Shown here: in pieces, positions 1-6,151 of the stretch
Layout of the letters: every line of letters begins with the position of its first letter
Position numbering within the stretch: the first letter of the stretch is position 1
NCBI GenBank assembly: GCA_030655675.1
Contig: JAUSPM010000219.1
Location: 1 to 6,229, forward strand
Direction: 5' to 3'
Source: Methanosarcinaceae archaeon
Lineage (GTDB): Archaea > Halobacteriota > Methanosarcinia > Methanosarcinales > Methanosarcinaceae
DNA length: 6,229 nucleotides
Notes under the pieces: generated by a model
Databases searched by the model: none
Told to the model about the DNA's origin: nothing
The model's input: the letters and a program-made list of their open reading frames with translations, nothing else
Position numbers and translations under genes: made by a program

Positions 1-504
1 TTTTCTCATATCATCAACTAACTCATCGCGTCTCACTTTAGCCAGGATAGATGCTGCAGCAACCACTGGATATATATCATCTGCCTTGTGCTGAGATATA
101 ACAGTGAGTTGTTTTGCAGCCTCTTGATACTTTTTTGAATAAATATCCTGGACCTGTTTTCCAAATCTATCGGCATTTACATCTGCCGCATCCATAAAAA
201 CCTTATCCGGATGTAGATTTTCCAGCACACGTGAAAAACCTGTGACTGTAATAACATTCATGGTCATGATCTTACGCAACTCATCGATCTGTCGTGGACT
301 GATCTCGAATATGTAAAAATCGTCAATGTACCTTTTGATCTGACCTGCAAGATATTCCCTTTTTTTAGGTGCGATCTTTTTTGAGTCCTTAACTCCAAGA
401 TTCTTCAGTGAATTAATTCCTGCCTCATCAGCCACAACGCCTGCAATGCACATCGGACCTATCACAGGACCTTTGCCTGCTTCATCAATTCCTGCAATTT
501 TCAT
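1..504 (-). CDS. rnhB: Ribonuclease HII, N-terminal 168 residues (3' end cut by window)
   Basis: Endonuclease that cleaves the RNA strand of RNA/DNA hybrids and nicks at single ribonucleotides in DNA, acting in primer removal and ribonucleotide excision repair in the cytoplasm. The translation begins MKIAGIDEAGKGPVIGPM, the family signature, with the metal-binding pair D7 and E8. The other two acidic residues expected for archaeal RNase HII are visible as D105 (in MDAADVN) and D142 (in HKADD), followed by the conserved YPVVAAASILAKV stretch at 145-157. Their positions agree with the archaeal enzymes of about 210-230 residues, so roughly 50 C-terminal residues lie beyond the window. The ATG at 504 is fixed by a GAGGT four bases upstream and by the family N-terminus. 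It follows the GspF-like gene after 51 nt on the same strand, so it is probably co-transcribed; a housekeeping passenger rather than a secretion component. Nothing suggests inactivation. Confidence 0.96.
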   Translation of the reverse strand, partial: MKIAGIDEAGKGPVIGPMCIAGVVADEAGINSLKNLGVKDSKKIAPKKREYLAGQIKRYIDDFYIFEISPRQIDELRKIMTMNVITVTGFSRVLENLHPDKVFMDAADVNADRFGKQVQDIYSKKYQEAAKQLTVISQHKADDIYPVVAAASILAKVRRDELVDDMRK

Positions 505-508
505 CAGA

Positions 509-513
509 ACCTC
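509..513 (-). promoter_or_regulatory. Ribosome binding site of rnhB
   Basis: On the minus strand GAGGT lies four bases before the rnhB ATG and is complementary to the archaeal 16S 3' tail. It supports initiation at 504. Confidence 0.7.
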
Positions 514-517
514 AAAC

Positions 518-553
518 AAAAAAGAATTGGGCATAAATACAAATACAAATTTA
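518..553 (-). promoter_or_regulatory. Possible weak internal promoter / U-tract between gspF-like gene and rnhB
   Basis: The 51-nt gap contains, on the minus strand, two tandem GTATTT hexamers (546-535) reading TTTGTATTTGTATTTATG. This is TATA-like and about 30 nt ahead of the rnhB start. A T6 run follows at 523-518, which could instead act as a weak U-tract termination site that partially uncouples rnhB from the secretion genes. Both readings are inference from composition alone. Confidence 0.25.
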
Positions 554-555
554 CA

Positions 556-2739
556 TCAAACGAACATGGTGAATATGACATACCCTATTGTCATCATGAT
601 GATCGAATGCTTAAGTCCAGCCATCACGCTACCCTCCCCCATTGCACCTGCCATAAGTCCTGAACTTACACCCTGAATGATAGCTGCATGCTTAAAGAGT
701 TGTGTGTATGCTTCAAGATCAAAACTTCCAAGGAAGCCACCCTGACCACCTGAAGCTGCCATTTTTTCACCTGCAGCAGCCATCTCAGCAAGGAATGTCG
801 TGGATATGACAAATATAACACAAACGAATACAAGGAACGACATGTAGATGATCACAATGTATATCATCATCGTCATCGACCGTTCGCCTTTCATTTCCTG
901 CTCATACGATGCATCTCTCGCAGCGACAGAGAGAACTTCACTGATATCACCACTTGATTCATTTGCCTTGGTAATAAGAGTAAGGGAACGTGCAACGACC
1001 TGTGTCCTTAATCTGTTCGCAAACCTGACGAGCGCATCATTGATCTCAAGTCCCCACACGATATCTTTCCATATCTTTTTTATCTCCTTACTTAGCGCTT
1101 CGGAATCAGATCTTGCCATGAGCCGTATCGAATCCCTGAGTGTCATACCGGTCTCATTGGTGCTTGCAAGTTTTTTCAAAAAATCAGGAATGTTCTTTTC
1201 AAGTTTTTTAAGCTTTCTTGACCTTCTTTCATGGAAAATGGTCAATGGAATAAGAGTAATGTATAAAGCACCAACAATACGATCATCAATAAAATTAACC
1301 ATCACCCCAATATCTTGAAGGTATTGAATGTTCATGGCAATAGGTACAATAAGATAAATAAGCGCTATCGGTATCGTGACCACTAATGATATCATAGGAT
1401 TATTAAGCATTGGTTTTAGCGGTCTTTTTAGAGTTTCCTTAAGTGCAAGTGATTTTTTAGATTTTATGAAATCTTCAAAATTCGTCCTTTCCCTTACCTT
1501 CTCTTCAGTCTCATCGATCAGTTCACCTTCCACGTCATAGATTGGTGCAAGATGCTCTGGAACGTCTGGAATCCCATGGTCCAGTACAGCCTTTGTCTTC
1601 AGAAGCGGAGGTTCACCCAACTCACCGGGTGTAATAATACTTATCATTACCACAAACATGACTGAGCCTATCGGAAGCACCGCATATATGATGGCATAGA
1701 CCATCATCGATGTTCCCGAACCCATAACAGCCATCATGACACCCATGATGATAATAAACAAAGGACCCGCAACAAATGCCGTTACGTATGATTCTGCAAG
1801 CAGTCCCAGTGTTTCCAAAAATCCTTTCTGGTCAATAATAGTTTGTTGAAGATACTGGTTAGCCTTATCCTGGAAATATTTAGAGATGTCACCACCACTG
1901 TCAATGACAGTCAACAGGTTATACATGAGATCCTTGAACCTTTTAGATGGCGTCATCTCACTAACATTTAACAATGCGGTTCTGAGGTCATGTCCAAAGT
2001 AATCCATGTCCCGCATGAACGTATCTACTTCTTTTGATACCTCTCCGTATGTATCCTCTGATCGTGCAAGCAACCGGAACACATCTATTATATTCATGCC
2101 GCCTTTGGTCAGTGCATACATAAATGTCACGGCATAAGGGAGCTGACTATCGATCTTACCTTTTCGCTCACTTGCCTGGAATCCGGGTAAAAGCATAAAG
2201 ATCCCATAAGTGATTCCGCCCAAAAGCGCAGTCAAAAATATAATGATGAATAGAGCGATAATTATTTCCTTGTAATCAAGTATCCATGCAGTCGATGGAC
2301 CAAATGTTAATTTTGTTATCTGATCAGGCAGACCGACTACCAAAATGACAATATACGTTGTCAAAAGACCCAATATTGCCCCAACAAGACCACTTAAAAC
2401 AGAATAAAAAATTGCATTTGAGATATACATCTCATACGAAATTGGCATCCTTGCCTGTTTGAGTTGAAGTTGTAAATTGACATATTTGGCTTTTTTTGCC
2501 TTCATTTTGTCCCCTAAAAGAACAAAAGGGATCATTTTAAACAAACTCAAAAATATAACGGCTTTTTTAACATAAACGTCCACAGCAGAAACGGATTTCT
2601 CCCCACCTTTTTTGGATCTTTTATCTTTTTTTATTTTACTTTTTTTGGACCCGGCATCTGCTAGGTCAAGTCCTTCATTGGATTCAGAATCATTGATGAT
2701 TGAATCATCCTCATCTGCTGTAAATACGTTATTATCCAT
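556..2739 (-). CDS. Type II/IV secretion platform membrane protein, two T2SF domains (archaeal GspF/FlaJ/TadC-like)
   Basis: Integral membrane platform protein on which the partner ATPase acts to assemble or move pilin-like subunits. Numbered from the GTG at 2742, a cytoplasmic head of about 55 residues has an acidic part (9-29) and a Lys-rich part (33-49). Hydrophobic segments lie near 62-75, 110-137, 158-187, 318-340, 346-370, 449-471, 485-503, 625-650 and 709-727. Two T2SF-type helical domains are visible: LPYAVTFMYALTKGGMN..DVFRLLA at 201-226, ending SGGDISKYF, and IPDFLKKLASTNETGMTLRDSIRLMA at 518-543, ending SSGDISEVL. This is an internal duplication usual for archaeal members. A charged linker (about 375-445) and an Ala/Gly/Met-rich loop (651-672) separate membrane blocks. 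GTG (2742) and ATG (2739) are adjacent; GGTGA lies one base from the GTG but four from the ATG, the spacing used by the ATPase gene, so ATG 2739 (727 residues) is preferred. The stop is TGA. The ATPase gene is immediately upstream. Substrate is unknown. Confidence 0.93.
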   Translation of the reverse strand: MDNNVFTADEDDSIINDSESNEGLDLADAGSKKSKIKKDKRSKKGGEKSVSAVDVYVKKAVIFLSLFKMIPFVLLGDKMKAKKAKYVNLQLQLKQARMPISYEMYISNAIFYSVLSGLVGAILGLLTTYIVILVVGLPDQITKLTFGPSTAWILDYKEIIIALFIIIFLTALLGGITYGIFMLLPGFQASERKGKIDSQLPYAVTFMYALTKGGMNIIDVFRLLARSEDTYGEVSKEVDTFMRDMDYFGHDLRTALLNVSEMTPSKRFKDLMYNLLTVIDSGGDISKYFQDKANQYLQQTIIDQKGFLETLGLLAESYVTAFVAGPLFIIIMGVMMAVMGSGTSMMVYAIIYAVLPIGSVMFVVMISIITPGELGEPPLLKTKAVLDHGIPDVPEHLAPIYDVEGELIDETEEKVRERTNFEDFIKSKKSLALKETLKRPLKPMLNNPMISLVVTIPIALIYLIVPIAMNIQYLQDIGVMVNFIDDRIVGALYITLIPLTIFHERRSRKLKKLEKNIPDFLKKLASTNETGMTLRDSIRLMARSDSEALSKEIKKIWKDIVWGLEINDALVRFANRLRTQVVARSLTLITKANESSGDISEVLSVAARDASYEQEMKGERSMTMMIYIVIIYMSFLVFVCVIFVISTTFLAEMAAAGEKMAASGGQGGFLGSFDLEAYTQLFKHAAIIQGVSSGLMAGAMGEGSVMAGLKHSIIMMTIGYVIFTMFV

Positions 2740-2743
2740 CACT

Positions 2744-2748
2744 TCACC
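2744..2748 (-). promoter_or_regulatory. Ribosome binding site of the GspF-like gene
   Basis: Minus-strand GGTGA ends four bases before ATG 2739 but only one base before GTG 2742. It therefore decides in favour of the ATG start. It sits inside the short gap after the ATPase stop codon. Confidence 0.7.
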
Positions 2749-2764
2749 ACAAATGAAAAATTTA

Positions 2765-5152
2765 CTATACCAATTTGAGTTTCTTCAATACCTTTTCAGG
2801 AGTTGCCTGATAAGCATTGATTATCCCTGATATCTCCTGATAATCAGTGACATCATTATTAACCATATATTCCAGTACTTTTTGGCGATATATCAATTCC
2901 TGCCTAACTTGTGCACTGGTCCACCCTCTTCGCATCTGTATGTCAGCCAGAGCTTTTGATTCGCCGGTTTTATGGAAAGTATCAGTTGTCGAATCCCAGC
3001 CAAAGATATCATTTGTTCGTATATTTCTTGTATTGGGATCGATATCCACGATTTCTACAATATATAAATTTCTTCTGACACGTTTTCCTTTAGAATATGT
3101 CTGTGACTGTATGCACACGATATCCAGTGCCTGTATCATTGTACGCGGCACGCTTATCGGAGGGTTCTCAAGTCTGTGTATGGCTGATGAAACTGAATCT
3201 GCATGCATGGTCGAAAATGTTGTGTGGCCTGTCGACATTGCCTGGAAAAGCGTAAGAGCTTCTTTACCTCGAACCTCGCCCACAAGCAGGTATTCCGGTC
3301 GCTGTCGTAGTGCTCCTTTTAGAAGATCATACATATCGATAGCTCCACGGTCATCTGCTGTAAATGAGTCTCTTGTAAGAGCCGGGATCCAATTAATATG
3401 TGGAAGTTTCAATTCACGCGTATCTTCAAGTGTTATAACCTTTGCTTTTTCAGGAATAAATAATGAAACCGCATTAAGTGATGACGTTTTACCAGAAGCC
3501 GTACCTCCTGCATATATTAAACTCTTGTTGTTTTCAATACACAACCACAGGTATGCCATTGATTCTGCTGAAAAGGTCTTCCATTTTATCAGATCGATCG
3601 GTGTGATAGGCACATCACTGAACTTACGGATAGTGAACGTACTTCCATGAGTGGTTATCGTAGTACCCAGAGTCATCTGGATCCTTGAACCATCACCCAT
3701 AGTCGCATCGACCATCGGTTCTGCAACAGATATATGCTTGCCACTCCTTTGTGCAAGCCTTATTATAAATGAATTCAACTCATCTTCCTGGTAGACGATA
3801 TTCGTCTCAATATTAGTATACTTTTTATGATACAGGAATATCGGTGTATCATGGCCATTTCCTGATACATCTTCTATGGTGTCATCAAACATAAGAGGGT
3901 CGAGCTTTCCGAACCTGATGAAATCACGTTTGATGTAATAAGTTATTTTTGCAAGCATTGGAGGAGTGATTTCTATAGCATAGTCCTTGATGATAACACG
4001 GATCTTATTCTCAAGTACCACATCCCTATCTTTCTCTTCACCCAATTCCTCTACTAAAAGCACATTACGAAGCCTGTCTTTGATCTCTGTCAAAAAGGTT
4101 TCTTCAAATTCTGAAAGTTCTGGTTCAACAACATAATAGATGGAATGGTTTTTCTCTTCATTGAAAAGAACCACAACAAAAGCATAAGGTTCATTGACCC
4201 AGCGACGCTCGAGCTCCTCATAGCCTGCCACACCCCTGAACATACAAAGGGGACCATGCAACTCCGGATCATAAGGTTCGACTTCAACTTCTTCCTGCTT
4301 GAATAGGTTTTTGATCTTGTCTATAAACCCAATCTTTTCTTTTTCAACTTCTTCCTCTATTTCGTCATCATCCTGCACTATATCCTTACTAATGTTCTTG
4401 GTACTTGCTTCTTCAATTAGATTCTTTACAAGATCGCTTGCAGGTTCCTCGCCTTCAACAGGTTCTTCCACAGAAGATTTTTGAAATTCTTGTTTATCAT
4501 CTTCTAAGGAAATATCTTTTTTTTCTTCCCCGATCCCTTCTATTTTTCCTGTTTCCACGGTTGATTGTAAAGATTCGTGTGAATCGATTTCATCTTCATT
4601 TTCGGTTTCTTTGTCTGGAGTTTCTGATAAATTAGACAATCCTGAAGTGGATGATTTTGGCATGGATGGTCCAGGTACAAGTATGCCAAATTCACGTTCC
4701 TTTTTTTCTTCAGAAGACCTTTTATCAGCAAGCCTATTCAATAGGTTTCCAGAATTACCAGAAGGTGTCAGAATTCCAGATTCAACCTCTTGCTCAACAG
4801 TCTTGTCATTATTATTTGCATCAAAAAGGTTTGAACTTACTGATTTTGGCTCCATCTGTTCTTTTAGTTCAAACTGTGCTTTTGGCCTGAATAACTTTGG
4901 CCCAGTGCCACTGTCATCTAATCCATTATTAATTTGTTCTGACGGTTCGCTTTTCTTAATCCCATATGCTGAACGCACCGCAGAAATAGAACTGGATTCC
5001 CCCTCATTTTCGGAATTTGATGATTGGCCGACACCAAGTTGATCCTTATTTTGGCGGAACTTCTTTAGGAGTAAATCACGATCTGCCTTTTTTTTATCAA
5101 CTATTTCACTCGACCGAATTGTTTCTAAATTATCATCGCCATCATCAGCCAT
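2765..5152 (-). CDS. Archaeal GspE/FlaI/TadA-like secretion ATPase with long disordered N-terminus
   Basis: Hexameric cytoplasmic ATPase of the type II/IV secretion superfamily, expected to power the membrane protein encoded just downstream. The 795 residues split in two. Residues 1 to about 290 are low-complexity and rich in Ser, Glu, Asp, Asn and Lys, with no predicted fold. Residues 295-795 carry an N-terminal domain (about 295-420) and the RecA-like motor. Motor motifs seen are TIRKF (507-511), Walker A AGGTASGKTS (548-557, K555), Asp box ITLEDTRE (573-580), atypical Walker B LLVGEVRG (622-629, E626) and His box STGHTTFSTMHADS (640-653). All key residues are present, so it should be active. 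FlaI proteins are typically about 500-550 residues, making the N-terminal extension the odd part. ATG 5152 is supported by GGTGA four bases upstream and a TATA-rich promoter. The gene ends with TAG directly followed by in-frame TAA. A pilus, secretion or DNA-uptake role cannot be distinguished without the substrate genes. Confidence 0.94.
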   Translation of the reverse strand: MADDGDDNLETIRSSEIVDKKKADRDLLLKKFRQNKDQLGVGQSSNSENEGESSSISAVRSAYGIKKSEPSEQINNGLDDSGTGPKLFRPKAQFELKEQMEPKSVSSNLFDANNNDKTVEQEVESGILTPSGNSGNLLNRLADKRSSEEKKEREFGILVPGPSMPKSSTSGLSNLSETPDKETENEDEIDSHESLQSTVETGKIEGIGEEKKDISLEDDKQEFQKSSVEEPVEGEEPASDLVKNLIEEASTKNISKDIVQDDDEIEEEVEKEKIGFIDKIKNLFKQEEVEVEPYDPELHGPLCMFRGVAGYEELERRWVNEPYAFVVVLFNEEKNHSIYYVVEPELSEFEETFLTEIKDRLRNVLLVEELGEEKDRDVVLENKIRVIIKDYAIEITPPMLAKITYYIKRDFIRFGKLDPLMFDDTIEDVSGNGHDTPIFLYHKKYTNIETNIVYQEDELNSFIIRLAQRSGKHISVAEPMVDATMGDGSRIQMTLGTTITTHGSTFTIRKFSDVPITPIDLIKWKTFSAESMAYLWLCIENNKSLIYAGGTASGKTSSLNAVSLFIPEKAKVITLEDTRELKLPHINWIPALTRDSFTADDRGAIDMYDLLKGALRQRPEYLLVGEVRGKEALTLFQAMSTGHTTFSTMHADSVSSAIHRLENPPISVPRTMIQALDIVCIQSQTYSKGKRVRRNLYIVEIVDIDPNTRNIRTNDIFGWDSTTDTFHKTGESKALADIQMRRGWTSAQVRQELIYRQKVLEYMVNNDVTDYQEISGIINAYQATPEKVLKKLKLV

Positions 5153-5156
5153 GTTT

Positions 5157-5161
5157 TCACC
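5157..5161 (-). promoter_or_regulatory. Ribosome binding site of the secretion ATPase gene
   Basis: Minus-strand GGTGA is placed four bases before ATG 5152, the same arrangement as in the following gene, and supports this start. Confidence 0.75.
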
Positions 5162-5174
5162 ATTTTTTTGATCG

Positions 5175-5195
5175 TATATATTTTATAAATATATA
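5175..5195 (-). promoter_or_regulatory. Proximal TATA promoter of the secretion operon
   Basis: A 21-bp near-perfect inverted repeat, TATATATTT-TAT-AAATATATA on the plus strand, lies 22-42 bases before the ATPase start. Read on the minus strand it contains TTTATAAAA, a good archaeal TATA element. Initiation about 25 bases downstream would give a very short leader just including the GGTGA. No convincing purine-rich BRE is seen ahead of it. The symmetry may be only a by-product of AT composition. Confidence 0.55.
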
Positions 5196-5282
5196 GTGCG
5201 AGTTAATCTGAGCGTCAGCGAAGATTTTCTCGTCTAATAATATTGATACAATGAGTGAATAAGTGCCATTTTCATATTCATT

Positions 5283-5299
5283 ATACTTTAATAAAGTAT
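5283..5299. repeat. Perfect 17-bp palindrome, candidate operator
   Basis: ATACTTTA-A-TAAAGTAT, eight paired bases on each side of one central base. It lies 12 bases from a TATA element (5311-5320) and shares the AGTAT half-site with the second inverted repeat on its other side. This suggests a binding site for a dimeric regulator; the protein is unknown. Confidence 0.45.
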
Positions 5300-5310
5300 T
5301 AAGTATTCAA

Positions 5311-5320
5311 TATATAAATA
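5311..5320. promoter_or_regulatory. TATA element usable in either direction, flanked by inverted repeats
   Basis: TATATAAATA on the plus strand reads TATTTATATA on the minus strand, which includes TTTATATA, the form common in methanogen promoters. On the minus strand it could be a distal promoter of the ATPase gene with a leader of about 135 nt. On the plus strand it would start a transcript near 5340, about 20 nt ahead of the micro-ORF at 5360. Which direction is used cannot be decided from sequence. Confidence 0.4.
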
Positions 5321-5336
5321 ATACTATTCAGTATTA
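5319..5336. repeat. Inverted repeat TAATACT-ATTC-AGTATTA, candidate operator
   Basis: Seven-base perfect arms with a four-base spacer. AGTATT also occurs at 5295-5300 and 5302-5307, and ACTATTC is repeated directly at 5323-5329 and 5337-5343, 14 bases apart. The repeat overlaps the TATA element by two bases, so a protein bound here would be expected to affect promoter access. Confidence 0.45.
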
Positions 5337-5359
5337 ACTATTCTATATCAAGTGGATTT

Positions 5360-5488
5360 ATGCACAAAAGTAATATGTTATTTACTTACTTATTCTTTGC
5401 CATTACACAAATAAATGGTAACAATGTGTTCAGTAATGTATTGGGTGATACATTTAATAATTCGGCAATGGAAATTCATGCCGAGTGA
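5360..5488 (+). CDS. Doubtful 42-residue micro-ORF with hydrophobic N-terminus
   Basis: An ATG-to-TGA reading frame of 42 residues, starting MHKSNMLFTYLFFAIT, followed by an Asn-rich polar tail. The first 16 residues could form a short membrane segment or a weak signal peptide. It starts about 20 nt after the expected start site of the plus-strand TATA element at 5311-5320. The only ribosome-binding candidate is a poor GTGGA just before the ATG. It would be the only plus-strand gene in the window, and its 3' end overlaps a hairpin that better fits the 3' region of the minus-strand gene. No family is recognised, and AT-rich sequence of this length readily produces such frames by chance. Confidence 0.18.
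   Translation: MHKSNMLFTYLFFAITQINGNNVFSNVLGDTFNNSAMEIHAE
5435..5454. repeat. Inverted repeat AATGTAT-TGGGTG-ATACATT
   Basis: Perfect seven-base arms with a six-base loop. It lies 60-80 nt downstream of the stop codon of the V4R/MetOD1-like gene and could fold in its 3' untranslated RNA or be a DNA site. No regulator is known for it. Confidence 0.35.
5462..5484 (-). terminator. Stem-loop downstream of the V4R/MetOD1-like gene, possible terminator or 3' stabiliser
   Basis: TCGGCA and TGCCGA pair, and past a one-base bulge two further pairs close a six-base loop. This is the most GC-rich stem in the intergenic region. It begins 32 nt after the TAA stop of the minus-strand gene. T-rich sequence (TAGTTTTCATATTTTCC) lies between stop and stem, and AATTATTAAATG follows it. 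There is no clean T-run directly after the stem, so a 3' end-stabilising role is as likely as termination. Confidence 0.35.
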
Positions 5489-5516
5489 TAATCAAATGTG
5501 GAAAATATGAAAACTA

Positions 5517-6029
5517 TTATTTTGCAGGTTTTTTGAATACAGATAAACAATACTCATCGCCCTGTGCCATATTTTTTATTGTTTCGAACTCGACAGGTTT
5601 ACCGAATACGGCTTCAAATATTCCAAGTTTCATACCTTTACATACATTACATGCAATCGGTTGTTCTTTAACAAAATCAATATGTGGGCATTTAGTTATC
5701 TTCATGGAATAGTTGGAATCAGAATCAACAATTGTTTCTCCTTCGTAAATATATCCAACACGTTCAAGTACACGGTAACAATAATTAAATAATGCAGGGT
5801 AATCATTTTTTTCTGCAAGTGCCTTGATCTCATCTGTTGGCTTTAGATTGCAATCTGGTCTGGAAAGTGCTACTAAAAACGATTCCTTAGCGCATTCACG
5901 AAGCAACATTATGGCAGCATTTTCACCAACTATCTCAGTCATTTTTTTAGGAAATCCACCGAAAAGATTAATGTGTAAAAGATCTGCAATATTATCAAAT
6001 CCTGTTTTTTCATCCATTTTATTATCCAT
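5517..6029 (-). CDS. Stand-alone V4R/MetOD1-like (methanogen output domain type) cysteine-rich protein
   Basis: A soluble protein of 170 residues without signal peptide or membrane segment. The C-terminal half has the pattern of the V4R / methanogen output domain 1 / ATC-hydrolase-like superfamily: KCPH (C114, H116), ACNVCKG (C127, C130), a GKPVEFE segment (143-149) and the closing MAQGDEYC (154-161, C161). The N-terminal half includes GENAAIMLLRECAKESF (35-51), also typical. V4R-type domains bind small ligands; the Cys/His set here could hold a metal, which is inference. Related domains often sit behind PAS or kinase modules, while this one is alone. Start choice is uncertain: ATG 6029 or ATG 6017 (166 residues); GGGATGG overlaps the first and gives only weak pairing for the second. 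Upstream in-frame extension would use TTG and run through the promoter, so it is rejected. The gene ends TAA then in-frame TAG. It has its own promoter region and is probably monocistronic. Confidence 0.72.
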   Translation of the reverse strand: MDNKMDEKTGFDNIADLLHINLFGGFPKKMTEIVGENAAIMLLRECAKESFLVALSRPDCNLKPTDEIKALAEKNDYPALFNYCYRVLERVGYIYEGETIVDSDSNYSMKITKCPHIDFVKEQPIACNVCKGMKLGIFEAVFGKPVEFETIKNMAQGDEYCLSVFKKPAK

Positions 6030-6084
6030 CCCTTTAATAAATGTTAGATACATTTGCACAACATATCTGAAATGATTACTCTTA

Positions 6085-6096
6085 TTGTATATACAA
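6085..6096. repeat. 12-bp perfect palindrome TTGTATATACAA in the promoter of the V4R/MetOD1-like gene
   Basis: The palindrome falls about where transcription from the TATA element at 6111-6118 would begin, a usual place for a repressor operator. Its GTATATAC core might alternatively be a second TATA box, giving a leader of about 30 nt. Both are inference. Confidence 0.4.
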
Positions 6097-6110
6097 ATTA
6101 GTAGTTGTGA

Positions 6111-6118
6111 TATAAATA
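6111..6118 (-). promoter_or_regulatory. TATA element of the V4R/MetOD1-like gene
   Basis: Minus-strand TATTTATA lies just after the terminator of the preceding gene and about 80 nt before the ATG. Initiation near 6088 would give a leader of around 60 nt. No clear BRE is visible. Confidence 0.5.
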
Positions 6119-6127
6119 GGTACTTAT

Positions 6128-6139
6128 AAAAAAGGCCTT
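6128..6139 (-). terminator. U-tract terminator after the partial upstream gene
   Basis: On the minus strand the 8-bp palindrome AAGGCCTT runs into a T6 stretch (6133-6128), beginning 12 nt after the stop codon. Archaeal termination relies mainly on U-tracts, so this is a plausible end for the upstream transcript. The stem is too short to be an intrinsic hairpin of bacterial type. Confidence 0.5.
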
Positions 6140-6151
6140 GGGACAATATTA

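Larger units (their letters stand above)
5153..5516. other. 364-nt AT-rich intergenic region with several inverted repeats
   Basis: This gap separates the V4R/MetOD1-like gene from the secretion operon, both on the minus strand. From low to high coordinates it holds the proximal TATA element, a stretch without obvious signals (about 5196-5282), a cluster of AGTATT/AATACT half-sites around a second TATA element (5283-5343), a doubtful plus-strand micro-ORF (5360-5488) and two hairpins (5435-5454, 5462-5484). No tRNA, CRISPR repeat or transposon end was recognised. Confidence 0.6.

Noticed and set aside
535..552. Short AAATAC tandem repeat as a possible CRISPR or microsatellite element
   Set aside because: There are only two full hexamer copies in AT-rich sequence, with no spacer structure.
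848..1318. Plus-strand open frame of 156 residues
   Set aside because: It is antisense to the second T2SF domain of the platform protein, and its Ser/Ile/Leu-rich composition is typical of a shadow frame.
2847..3650. Plus-strand open frame of 267 residues
   Set aside because: It lies fully antisense to the conserved motor domain of the secretion ATPase. The translation shows no domain pattern, and the opposite strand has intact Walker and His-box motifs.
4611..5042. Plus-strand open frame of 143 residues
   Set aside because: It mirrors the low-complexity acidic N-terminus of the ATPase. The long frame follows from the biased codons on the coding strand, and no start signals are seen.
5227..5274. 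Minus-strand 15-codon leader frame starting MNMKMALIH and ending in TAG, readable further if TAG were pyrrolysine
   Set aside because: It has no ribosome binding site and no recognisable leader-peptide content, and it is within chance expectation for AT-rich sequence.
6030..6146. N-terminal extension of the V4R/MetOD1-like protein by 39 residues
   Set aside because: It needs a TTG start without a ribosome binding site. The extension covers the promoter palindrome and TATA element, and its composition is hydrophobic and unlike the rest of the protein.
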